Assembly (NCBI GenBank): GCA_020152595.1
Contig: JAIGNY010003797.1
Coordinates: forward strand, 441,001 to 505,000
Source of the DNA: Chiridota heheva
Taxonomy: Eukaryota > Echinodermata > Holothuroidea > Apodida > Chiridotidae
Direction: 5' to 3'
DNA: 64,000 nucleotides
Position 1 is the stretch's first letter; each line of letters starts with the position of its first letter. The translations under genes were made by a program, and so were the position numbers. Under the pieces are notes generated by a model. It had not been told where the DNA came from, did not search any database, and saw only the letters and a program-made list of their open reading frames with translations. Positions 1 to 13,100 of this stretch are shown one piece after another.

Positions 1-932
1 AACTACTTTAACTTGCATGGCACACCTTTTTTAGCACTATTATACCAACTCTTGGCACATATGACTATATCAGTTAAGGTGTTGTTAAAGCAGCGCTCAA
101 CCGAAAAGTGAGGGCGTATTTTGTTGGAGTCTCCAAAATAATCCACTGCGTGTCTTGGCATATCTTGTATAGGCGTTATGTACACAAAACAATCTGGATT
201 TGAATATTCATAGATTTGCTGCACTGATGATGATACATATAGACCTAGGTGTGTAGCGAAATCGGCCGGTTGTTAGGACTTAGCAAAATGCACAGGAAGT
301 TTATTTCATTATTATTTTCTCTCATAAACATGTCCACCCAATAAACTTTGCTTGGAGTTGGCGTTTTGTCATGGTTGGAATGCATTTCAATGGTCATTTG
401 GTCATAATTCAGCTACAACTTCTTACATTGAGTCTTACTTGTGTCGTTAGGCAAGTGTAGCATTAGAACATGATATTTTGAAAAGGGGTTATTATTACAC
501 TAACGTTTCAGTCCATTACTCATAGTCATACATGGCTACAGGACTAGCCTCAGGCCCACAGCCTCCTAGGCCTAGACTACTATATCAAGCTTTAAGTTTA
601 ACATAGGCCCAATAATTTTGTCACTATCATCTGTACCGTACCAAGGCCTAACATGTGCAGAAGTTACACACAATGATGAACGTTCGAGAGCACTCAGCGA
701 GTAAACAAACTTTCATTCAGATTACATCCTTGAAAAAAAACGGATTGTGAGATTTGATTGGATGTGGACGAAATGCCCACAAATTATCACAAAAAAGAGG
801 CCCAAACAACCATCCTAATATACCATTATTAATTTCATAATATAGTTTCTTTTTAAGCATTGGTCATTCATATTATATGTTTGGAAATTACTCACCTAAT
901 CATAGTTTTGATGTTTTGCTTCTAATCTACAG
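1..932. other. Intron or upstream sequence, no exon recognised
   Basis: This AT-rich stretch ends in a splice acceptor (AG at 931-932). The residues expected just before the first visible TOMM70 exon were looked for and not found, so the preceding exon lies outside the window or is too short to recognise. Confidence 0.5.
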
Positions 933-1157
933 TTGAACCTCCTTCTTGAAAGAGTGAATGAAGCCGTCAAAGATTTTGAAAAGTGCAACCTCCTGAATCC
1001 TAACTTTGCCTTGGCCCATGCCCAGCACTGCTATGCACAGTACCGTCTGGCCATCTTCCAGCAGAGCCCCATGAAGATGCAGGAAGCTTTAACCACCCTG
1101 GAGCAGTGCACAGTCAAGTTCCCTGCTTGCGCCGAGGGATTTGCCCTGTATGCCCAG
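933..1157 (+). CDS. TOMM70: TOMM70 exon (TPR region, first visible)
   Basis: The exon is exactly 75 codons, phase 0 at both ends, with acceptor CTACAG before 933 and donor CAG|GTTAGA after 1157. It encodes helical TPR sequence with the signatures EAVKDFEKC, LNPNFALAHAQ and FPACAEGFALYAQ. It corresponds to the human segment that starts near LKILLDQVEEAV. Confidence 0.9.
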
Positions 1158-4100
1158 GTTAGATTTGCTCGGTTTTTTTTAAAGTCCTGATGTTTCAGTT
1201 GTTTTCACATTGTGGATGTATGATAGGTACACACATTAGAAAGCTTGGCGTTTGATTGTCCTGAAAGTAAATAAGGTTGCCTGTGGAATATTTTTGTACA
1301 CATGCATTGTAAAGTTTGCTGAAAACTTAAGTGCAGGTCAAGTACATATCATGGTTGCCCGGATAAGATTTTTGGTAGTCCGGGCAGCGGTACATATGAT
1401 TTGTCAAACCCTGTCGTGGGTAAGAGAGTTTGACTACATTGATAAAAGTGTTTCTTGCATTAAAACTGATTAGGTATCTTAGAAGATTTGCATTTTCTAT
1501 CTTGTTGCTGGCATTCATTTCTAATAAGGAGGGGGGGGGAGGCAGGGTTGCATTTCTATTTACTATTATTATTATTCATTTTCAAGGGCCAGACTAGAAA
1601 AGATTGCTTATTTCTGGTCCTTCATCTTCTTTCAGTTAGTTACCACATCACCTGTTTATAGCTATGTGTGTGTTCTATAATCGATGTTTCTTACAAAATG
1701 TTTTCCAATATTCCATTGTGCAAACTTCTTGCTATGATTTATGTATGTTTTTTTAAACTGATCTGAAGATAAAAATAAAACAAAATCCAATTAAAATCAA
1801 TTTTGAATTGATTATGATCGATTTAGATGATTAACGAACAGTTTTTAGCTCCACAACATCTACGTCGTTTAGGATATAAAGTGGGAAGAATCTGTAAACT
1901 TCTGTCACCCATTTTTGCAATGTATCTAGTCAGCGGGTTTTGGCCAGAAATTTGTGAAATTTGGCGGTATTGAAGTGCATGGAAATCTCCATGGAGTGTG
2001 TGTATTTTGTTTTTCATTTACTTCTTGCATACCTGAAATAGAGCAATTTTGATTTTCATGAAAATTTGCACTGTAGACTGAGAAAATATACGCTGATGCA
2101 TAAATAATGAATAATTCCATAAATACAAAAAACTGTGCATGCATGCAGCTATGCTATGTTGCTATGTGTAGCGGTTCATAATTATAATATGACACAGCCA
2201 CTTTGTCATTTTCTCCAACTCAAAGGCTGTTCTTACTTCTTTACTCAATCTTAAATGGGATAATCTCACATGCCACCTCCTCCTCCGGAAACTCCTTTCT
2301 CCCACCCTCTGCAGGAAAAGTATTCTTTTCTTCTGGATACCCAGCTATGTTGGCATCCCTGGCAATGACAGGGCTGATGCAGTCGCTAAGTATGCCCTTA
2401 ACCTCCTCCCTACCCCTTTTCCCAAAACCCTCTCTGACATCAAACCGCTTATCGCTTCCCTTGTTTGTGACCGCCAGCAAACCTCATGGAACTCCCAAAT
2501 TGATAACAAACTCCATGTCATCCAGCCCACAATTCGGATCAAATCCACCATCAACAACCTCTCTCGTATCGACAACGTTCATATTACCCGTCTTAGAATT
2601 GGTCACACTCACCTCACTCACTCCCACCTCCTTATTGGCTCCCCCAACCCCTCTGCAACAATTGCCATTGCACCCTCACAATCCATCACGTTCTCCTTGC
2701 TTGCCCCCTGTACAACCTTCCCAGAGCTTCCCTCGCTCCCCACAACTCAATTGCTGAGTTCTTCCAGAAAAATCCTCCAGATAAAATTATCTAATATTTA
2801 ATTTAATTCTCCTCTTCCACTCCCTCTCTACTTTGTTTTTGTTTTAACCATGCACCTGCCCTCTCGATCACAGCTTTCTGACCTTTTGTTCTTGAATTTC
2901 TTTTATTCTCCCCCTGTTTCCTTTTCTTCCTACCTCTGAAATGATCTGACCTCTCAGTCACAATTTGACCCTCGTCGTGGTGCCGTTAAGCCTTCATCAA
3001 ACAAAGAAACCATTGCTTACTTATTTCTCGGTGCTTATATAGAACAGAATCCTAAGCTTCTTTGCACTTTAACAGAACAAAACGAAACTCCATACGCAAA
3101 TAATCCAACAATAAGGTAAAAACCTTGCTAGAAGTGTTTCTTGAAGAACTGTTTTTTATTTTAAAGGGTATTGCATTCCACAGAGGTGGGCCGGCATGAT
3201 ATAAAGCTTGGTTCCCTACTTTTATGTTTTGAAGGGAAAGATAACTAGTGTGAGTTTGTCAGTTGAGGATCTCAAAGGTTGGTTGGGATAATAAATTGTG
3301 AATATGTCCTGAAAATAAGATGGTGTAAGCTTGTGAAAACATTTGAAGATATATGTCAGAAGGCGAAAATGTACTCTAAGATGATAAGAAATTGCAACAA
3401 ACCAACAAGTCTTCGTGCATAAGAAATTTAGTACCACCCTATTATGATTTAACTTGTCATTTGCAAGAGTTACATCGGGTATAAAGGGTCACAGGAAAAC
3501 TTGGCACAATCCCCTTCTATCCCTCACACCCACCCCAGTAATAATCAGTGCCGCCAAGAGGAGGCCCAGGGAAAACCCAAATGTACATGCGTATCATTTT
3601 TTTGAGGAGGAGGGGGGGCGGCAAAAACGATAAATGACCATAAAAAAGCATAGCCACAGGGCAAAAACCTCCAGTGAAAATCCAGGTATAAAATGGACTA
3701 AGAAGGCCTTAATTCTTTGCCCTTAAAATATTTTGAGATTTGAGTTACCCCTAAATATTACTTTACCTGGTCCTTGCTATTTATTCTCTTGGCAGCCCTG
3801 TAGACCTAATATTGATGCCTTAAAACCCAGCCACTGCGCTTGTTGCCACCAATCCACATTGCAAAATACACTATATTAGGTCCTATATTCCCACACGGGC
3901 TATTCTTGCGGTTGCATGTGTACATGTGTAAAATAAATCTGTGATGTGAACCAAGTGTTGACAATTGAACCAGAATAACTCTAAAACTTAAAAATGGGTT
4001 GGGCCATGCACCCCAACCAACCTTTGACACAAACCAGAAACAACCAACAATGATAAAAGCCATGGCAACATATATTTTCTTTTAACCCTTCATGACCCAC

Positions 4101-7100
4101 GGCGTTCAAAACTTTTTCCAAATTAATTTCCACAACTTTCCTTTCATTTTCTATGACTACAAGTTTGGTTTATATGAATGCTAAGACAATAAACTTTTCA
4201 ATAGAAAAAAAAAGTCAAAATAAAGAAAATATCAACATAAATATGAAAATTTGCACATTTTAGGGAAAAATTGGTTAAAATTGCTCCATTTTTTTGAGCT
4301 TCTATTTTTACTTTTTATTAATGAAAATGGAGGATTTTTGTACATATTTAGATTGTTTGTGAAATTTCCTTTCCAATAATAACAGTCTAAAAAATATTTC
4401 TCAAAGCAAAACATTCAAAAACTAGAATATTAGCACTCTCTAGAGTGCATACCTCCACCCCGTTGCAATTCCAACATGCCTAGAATTTAGAGTTCATTTG
4501 ATCTCTATACCTCTATACCTATTATAATCTACCTCAGAAATCCTAGGCCCACCAAGATTCATCCCCAAGTTTTGATCTGTAATGATCATTTGCAATCTGA
4601 ACACTTGAAGATTATCTTGTGACTGGATTTCTTTCAAGGCCATACCATTGTTTTCAGTTTTATTCAAGTGAAGCATCATTGTTTGAGCTCTATTCAGCCT
4701 GGATCCACATCCCATCATTTTCCATTCATGGCAGAAACCAACTGTTTCATTTTCTTTGATTCCAGAGAACACTTGATGTAAATCTCTTTTTTGAGTCAAG
4801 AAACTTGATTGTTTGTATCTTCATTCAGAGCACAAAGTCATTGTTCAGTTCAGCACATTCCATTGGAAAGTTTCAACTTCAGTCTTAACAACTTAGTCTT
4901 GACAGATGCCATCCTAAAACATCCCCACACCCCAATTTCTGCCCTTCCCCTGTTCCAAGTAGTCCCAAATTTGAATCTCTTCCTCCGTAAACAGTAACAA
5001 AACCACACACCAAATTTGATTAAAATCCAATCATCAATGCTTGAGATATATGGTTGACAGACAAACAGAGGCAAAAACATGTCTGCACCCCCCATTTGCA
5101 CCCTTCTCCTGTTCCAATGTCTCCAATTTCAATCACCTCTTCCTTAAGCAGTACCAAAACCACACACCTAATTTGATCCAAATCCAATCATCACTTCTTG
5201 AGATATCTTGATGACAAACAAACAGAGGCAAAAACATAACCTCCGTCCATCTTCATTGGTGAAGAAATAAACAATTAATTATCACTGCCGTAATTACTCA
5301 CGAAAAAACAAAGCCATGCATCTGGCTTGATGTTTGAATCTGGGCCATTTACGTGAATTTCCCGATCGCTGACAGCTGCACTAGATTGGGATATGTCTTA
5401 GTGTGTGGATTTATTTTAATATTTAAATTTGAATTGCGATATAAACAATGACAGGGTAGTTGCTTTTTGTGTTTTCAATTTGAAAATGAGGCTAAAAATC
5501 ATGATAATTTTCACAACTTTTGCCAAACAAAGATATTGATGATAGGGGCAGTCAAAACTTGATCAGAATTGGATGCATTTATGTTATTGTAAGTTCCTCA
5601 CAGGTTTTCAGGCAAAAGCAAGATCTGAAAGTATGGCAAATAAGCTTTTGAAGAAAAAAAAAGAGTTTTTTTTGTTAAATTTTGTGTGTTTATTATTTTT
5701 TTTTCTATTTCAAGCCATCTTTTCGTAAAAATCTTCAACATAACCCCCATCAAAATTTCTGAAAGAACTATTTGAGCTCTTTCAAATTATTCCAGAATCA
5801 CTGCTGTGGGCCTATTTGACAAAGTAACATTTTTTTTTTGAAAAGTGCATGTCCACACGGTCATGAGTCGTGACACGTCCGTGTGGGTAACAAAGGGTTA
5901 AATCTTTTTGGTGAAACACACCTGGAAATGTTATATTTGTTACCCAACAATTGACATTAAACAAACCCACACCTTGCCAGACAACAACATATCCACTTTC
6001 ATTGCATTTAGGATTTTTCTTGGCCATTAACCTCACTCCAATTTCTCCTGACCTGAATGAAGCAAAATCTAGCTTAAAAAAACAAAAAATCAAAAATACA
6101 TCAGATCCCCAATTGCAAATATTTTTCAAATCATACAAACAAATCAGGAAACTTTCATTGATTACAGTACAATACAATACAATCAACTTTATTAAGCACC
6201 AGAAACTGGGCAATTTCAGCTTGCAAGATACAATCATGATACATAAAATGAAATGAGTAAAAAGCTAAAAACATTTAAAAGATAAAAGAGTAAATATATA
6301 CAATGATGAAAATAATAAAATAGAAAAATGCATATGAAATAATGCACATGGACTATCTGGAGTGGTTTATATGTTTTCAAAAAATATTTGCCTGCAAAAG
6401 GGGACAAAATCAATTACATTTCACCTTATGATGGTTAATAATGCCTCACTGTTAGACTGCTGCCTTTGTCCCACCCATCCACCCCTCAAATTCATTCCTG
6501 GCAGCACCCTCACTGCCTTCCCCCCCCCCTTATCTAAGAAAAATCAACACTAACAACACCCTCCCCCCCTCCCCCCTTATCTAAAAAAAATCAACACTAA
6601 CAACATGCTGAAAAACTCAATTGCTGAGTTCTTCCAGAAAAATCCTCTGGATAGAATTATCTCCTTCCTTCATCATGCCTCCCTCTTCAACCATATTAAA
6701 TTCTCCTCTTTCACCCCCTCTCTACTTTGTTTTTATTTCAACCATGCACCTCCCCTCTCGATCACAGCTTTCTGACCTTTTGTTCTTTAATTTCTCTCAC
6801 TTTCCCCCTGTTTCCTTTCCTTCCCTTACTATCTCTGGAATGATCTGACCTCTCAGGCACAATTTGACCTTCGTTGCCGTGGTGCCGCTAAGCCCTCATC
6901 AAACAAATAAACAAACGTATCTGACATTAGATTATCATGTGACAATATTCTTAGTTTCATTTCGTATTCATTTCTTCAAAGAAAAGACAAACAAAGAAGA
7001 ATTTGTAACTGTTTCTCTTTTATGAAATCCACAGTCGCTGAGTGACCAGGGTCAGTTCCAGCATGCAGACGAAAACTTCCTCAAGGCCATTGCCATAGAA

Positions 7101-10100
7101 CCAGACAACCCAACAGCTCATGTACACAGGGGGTAAGCAAAAGGCTGTGATATCTTGTCATTGAAACAATAAAGTGGTAAAAGGAAATGGTTGTGTAGTG
7201 GTTCATCAGTAGAGTAACTACTAAAGTAGGGGGAGGGGGGGGGAAGGATTTCCCTCTCCTTACATTTACTCTTGGGTTTACATTTCAAGCACCAATGTGC
7301 CATTACAGGTATATGGACAGGTAGAGATTGTGTTTTCATCAGAAAGAGCTTTAACTTCTGAACAGAATTCAAAAGACAGCTGAAAATGTTATTCTTTAAA
7401 TTTCTGTCCTAAATTTCAGTCAATGAAAATCTTAGCCATATGCAACTGCTCCCATTCAGCTAAGGTGGAGGATTGAAAAACAATGAGTTAAAATAAGGAA
7501 ATTCATATATTTTTTGATGTGATATAACAAAATTTAAATAAGATTTGCATAATTCATTATAATAAAGGCTTGAAAATTCAAAATGCTGTAAAATGGTCAA
7601 TTTTGATGAAACTTTGTGCAATTTTTATGGTTCTAACATATTTCCTTCAAGTTAAGCTCAAATTACTTTCTACATGTGAATAGATCTTTAAACACCACCA
7701 AACTAAACCTTTCTCCTTTCAGTGGAAATTTTGAGAAAAAAAGGTATATATATATACATATATATTGAGAGTTTTATTTTAGATTTCTATGTTGTTCCAG
7801 AGCGAGTCTTGTGCCAGTAAAAATTGTTTGGGTGTCCCCAGTGTTTTAAGCATTATTTCTTTCATATTATTCACTTCAAACCACACACTGATTTTGCAGT
7901 GGCAAATCCATACTCCAGTAAGGAATTATGTAATGTTACAAAATAAGACTTATCATTCATATGACAGTTTAATATAAATTTTGCTTGTAATGGGAAGTTA
8001 CAAGCTCCTTAAGGATTAGTTCAGTGGTTGATGAAGTTTATGTTACATGTATGTGAAAGAGGATTTTAAGAGAAACAAAATGGTGAAGAAACTATTTCAG
8101 TATCTTATTCCGTTATAAGGAGATATTTAAGTTTCAAGCTCTTGTCTTATCTATGTAGAAATGACTGGTGTAGTAAGTCTACTAGGGAAGGATGGTGCCC
8201 ACATCCTCACATTCTTAACAATTGTTAATGTATTTTAAAGAACATTTATCTAACATTTGTACTATTTGAATTATTTTTCCTTCATCTTTCTTCAAATATT
8301 AGACTTACAAGATTTTGTTTTATTACTTTCTTAGCATATCCAATGGTTATTAAACGACAAAATCGCAAGACAAAATATAATACAATACATCAAAATTTGA
8401 GGAATCTGAGGCTGTGATGTCACAAGTAGTCTGATTTCGGTCATTTCTACATAAATAATGCCAAACTTTAAAAACTTAATTATCTCCTTAACTTAATAAC
8501 ATTTTTTAATGACTTCTTCACCAATTTGTTTCTCTTGAAACCCTCTTACATATAATCTTGACCCCTGAATTAATCCTGTAAAAGTAACCTCTGTGGTCTA
8601 GCAGTAGCGTCGTTTGGTAGTGCATATTTCACACAACCGGTAGTGTTGCTAGAAGAATCCTGGTAGTGCAACTACTACCAGGATTTCTCTCAACATTTCA
8701 TCTATGGTTCAAAGTATGTGGCTGTCATTGCATAGGCCTACATGTACACTTCACACACAAAGTCAAACGTAACACATACAACTATTTATTAAAACAGATC
8801 ACAAATAAATTATGTGCTATATTTGGGCATTTTTTTTTCTCTCCAAAAAACACCCAAAAATAAAAGAACAAACCTTTGAAAATTCAATCTTGCTCGTATC
8901 TCACTCCTACTAAACAATTCTGAATTTCCTATCACGCAAGGATAAAACCAGTAGGTAATCCATATACAATGAAAGAAATTGGGATATATCCTCCCGTGCG
9001 AGCGCTGCAGACCTAAGCGCTGGGCTTACGCAAATTATGTACTGCGCAAGTCAGTCTATTATTTTGTTTTTCAATCTGGCAACCTGTCATAAAAAAAAAG
9101 TTTTTCTCAATGAAACTTATGTCAGTCATGCCAGTTTTTTTACCATACAAAACAGTAACACACTGCTCTCACTCTAATCACTGGTCCCACTGCACAGTGT
9201 ACTAAGCATACAGTGTACATCATGTAACGTTGTGGTGTACATTGTATTATGCCTTGACCATTCATGTGCACTTATTCAGAGCTTGCAAAATTCACCATGT
9301 TTAATCGATCGTGGAAGTTTCAAACTTAAATTTGCGGTTCTACACAGCCCTTTCAGCCATTTTCAAGGCAGTTTTGCTGTAACAAAATGAAGATGAAACT
9401 CCATTTTTACCAATTATTATTGATTGGAGGTAATTTGAAAGGTATTTCATGCCGTGTGAATCATTGAACTTAGGCTAAACCCTGTTAGTGTTATAACAGT
9501 GTATGCATCGTGAGTTCAAAGTTAGTTGAATGATCAAGTGATAACTAGCTTGCCATATACTGAAATTTACTTGAATTTTGTTAAAATAAGTTGTTTTTAG
9601 TATGAAATATTAAGAAAAGAAGACAAAAAACATAATATTTTGACATTTATTCACTTAATTTTTCTTTTTAAAAACCGGGAAAGATTGTTTTCAAAAGTTT
9701 TAATCACTCGCGGAGTTCTCGGTTGTAGTTACAAATCCTTATGTTGTCGGGATTGCGCAATACCGGGATCGGGATACCAGGACTTACGTGACTACCAGGA
9801 TCCCACACAACACTATCTAGCAGTCATAGCCTCAACTTAGCAAGCTAGAAGTCCCGGGTTCAAACCCCGGTGGGTCTTCACTCACCAATACTTCACAACT
9901 GGTTTACCAAATGACTGGATATCTGTTATACCCTTATAGTCACTGTATGTTTTGTTTTTTCAAAGTGCACTTAGGAAATGACAGGTCATTTTGGTGTTGG
10001 TTTTGTTTAGTCTAACAGAAGTATGTTGTTCTAACAGAAGTATGTTGTTCTTAAAAAAGTATGTTGTTTTAACAGAAGTATGTTGTTTTAACAAAAGTAT

Positions 10101-13100
10101 GTTGTTCTAACAGAAGTATGTTGTTCTAACAGAAGTATGTTGTTCTAACAGAAGTATGTTGTTCTAACAGAAGTATCTTGTTTTAATAGAAGTATGTTGT
10201 TCTAACAGAAGTATATTGTTCAAACAGAATTATATTGTTCTAACAGAAGTATGTTGTTCTAACAGAAGTATGTTGTTCTAACAGAAGTATGTTGTTCTAA
10301 CAGAATTATGTTATTCTAACAGAAATATGTTGTTCTAACAGAAGTATGTTGTTCTAACAGAAGTATGTTGTTCTAACAGAAGTATGTTGTTCTAACAGAA
10401 TTATGTTATTCTAACAGAAATATGTTGTTCTAACAGAAGTATGTTGTTCTAACAAAAGTATGTTGTTCTAACAGAAGTATGTTGTTCTAACAGAAGTATG
10501 TTGTTCTAACAGAAGTATGTTGTTCTAACAGAAGTATGTTGTTCTAATAGAATTATGTTGTTCTAACAGAAGTATGTTGTTCTAACAGAAGTATGTTGTT
10601 CTAACAGAAGTATGTTGTTCTAACAGAAGTATATTGTTCTTACAGAAGTATGTTGTTCTAACAAAGTATGTTGCTCTAACAGTAGTATGTTGTTCTAACA
10701 GAAGTATGTTGTTCTAACAGAAGTATGGTGTTTTAAGAGAAGTATGTTATTCTAACAAAAGTATGTTGTTCTAACAGAAGTATGTTGTTCTAAAAAGTAT
10801 GTTGTTCTTAAAGAAGTGTGTTGTTCTAACAGAAGTTTGTTGTTCTAACAGAAGTGTTCTAACAGAAGTATGTTGTTCTAACAAAAGTATGTTGTTTTAA
10901 CAGAAGTATGTTGTTCTAACAGAAGTATGTTGTTCTAAAGAAGTATGTTGTTTAAACAGTAGTATGTTGTTAAACAGAATTGTTGTTTTAACAGAAGTGT
11001 TATAACAGAAGTATGTTGTTTTAACAGAAGTATGTTGCTCTAACAGAAGTATGTTGTTCTAACAAAAGTATGTTGTTCTAACAGAGGTATGTTGTTAAAC
11101 AGAAGTGTAGTTTTAACAGAAGTGTTCCAACAGAAGTATGTTGTTCTAACAGAAGTATGTTGTTCTAACAGAAGTATGTTGTTCTAACAGAAGTATGTTG
11201 TTCTAACAGAAGTATGTTGTTCTAACAGAAGTATGTTGTTCTATCAGAAGTATGTTGTTCTAACAGAAGTATGTTGTTCTAACAGAAGTATGTTGTTCTA
11301 ACAGAAGTATGTTGTTTAAGTGGATCAGTACTCATTTGTTTGTTTCAGAAAGATATATTTTCCGCATGTATCATGACAGTATTGCTCCTCTTATTTCAGG
11401 ATGGATGTATAATGAATCACATTAAATGCTGTTGCGCATGTATCGCTACACGGCAGGCGATATTTCAATCAAAATGAAATCAAATATAGGGAAAGAAAAA
11501 TGTTGACCTTGTTTTCGTAGATGAGACATCATCATATAGCCATTTAGATGATAACTAAAAATTGATTCAATTGGCGATCTACACCCATTAATACAAAAAG
11601 GGTATTACTAGCACATTTTCCAGTATCATCAGAAAGCCTGGTATGTAAGCAAAACATCAATACATTTTCTAATATTTGTTTCCTGTCTGAATTTCTCAAA
11701 AAATTGCTTGCAGTGCAATGTTTTCGATTCAGTGTTCACCTTTTGTTTAATCTAGCCATTGTAATTTGTCCTTTTGCTTGGTGTAAATGGTATTTTTGAT
11801 GGTACAGTTCTTCATGAATCAGACTGTTGTCACTGTGATTAACTTTTTGTCTCTTTTTGTCCAGCTTGCTTCATCTTGCCTGGAAGGGGAGCCCGATGGT
11901 GCAGTGGACATGATCAAGAAAGCTTTAGAGATTGACAGCAAGTGTGACTTTGCATTTGAAACCCTAGGAACTATAGAAGTCCAAAGGTAGTTTAATGTCT
12001 CTTTTTGTCTTGTTAGTATTTATTCCATGGTAGCGTCTCAATGGATAACAAAGACTTTACCACCCATGGTGGTGACTGATGGTGTGTTTCAAAGCCCAAG
12101 AGGTAAGAAGTACTTCCACATGGTCATCATACGTCATATTGTGTCTGCATTTTCCTTAACAGTATAGACGGAAAACATCATATTTTCATAGTTGTTTTTC
12201 CAGTCAAGAGGCAAATTTTAAGTTATCTATTTAAAGGCCATCTATCATGATTAAAATGTGGCAGCGTACATTTTATTTCAAAACGAGTCTGATTGGCCTA
12301 TCACTGTAAGTCCCTGCTGTACCTTTGTGTTTTGACCAATGAAAACAGGAATTGAAATATATTCACCTCCACGTTACAGACGATAACTGATCTTTTAGGA
12401 ATATTCCATATATCATATTTTTAAAAGATGACTTAAAGAAACAAAACTAGATAAAAACCATATTTCTTTGAAAATTAATTATCTCTTTCTAAATTATGGG
12501 AAACATTTGTTGTTTAATTATTGAGATGGGCTATAACATGCACTTTGCAAGAACATACTTTGTTCATCTGCTCATGTACCTTACACTTATATAAAAGGAA
12601 AATATGTTATTTTTATATAGCTAATACTGGTATCGACATAACATTCACTTGCCCACCATTCCCTGAACTCCAGCAAAGGCGTCATCTAAACCAGAGACCT
12701 TGCCTACTTGACCAATGAAGACCTCGTTGAGGAACTTGCCAGCTAACAGGTCATTGATGCCTGTCATTTCATTCTCAAGAGAGCCGGTGCCGAAACACCC
12801 ACCAATACCATCTTCCTGACTTTTGCCATACCATCTCTCCCCTCCCACATCACTGCCGGCTATCTGAGAATCCCAGTCAACCCCTACATTCCCAACCCTC
12901 TCCGTTGTCATAAGTGCCAGAGGTATGGCCATGGGAAAAATTCCTGCCGCATCCAAGCGTGCTGTAGTAACCTGTGGATCCCGGACCATGATGGCGCCTC
13001 TTGCACCAACACCCCACACTGCACCAATTGTGACAGTACTCACCTAGCCAACCATCCCTCCTCAAAAGACTGCCCCACCTGGCTTCAGGAAAAACAGATA

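Noticed and set aside
10011-11318. CRISPR-like array
   Set aside because: The repeats are head-to-tail without unique spacers, in a eukaryotic intron. All other tandem arrays in the window fail for the same reason.
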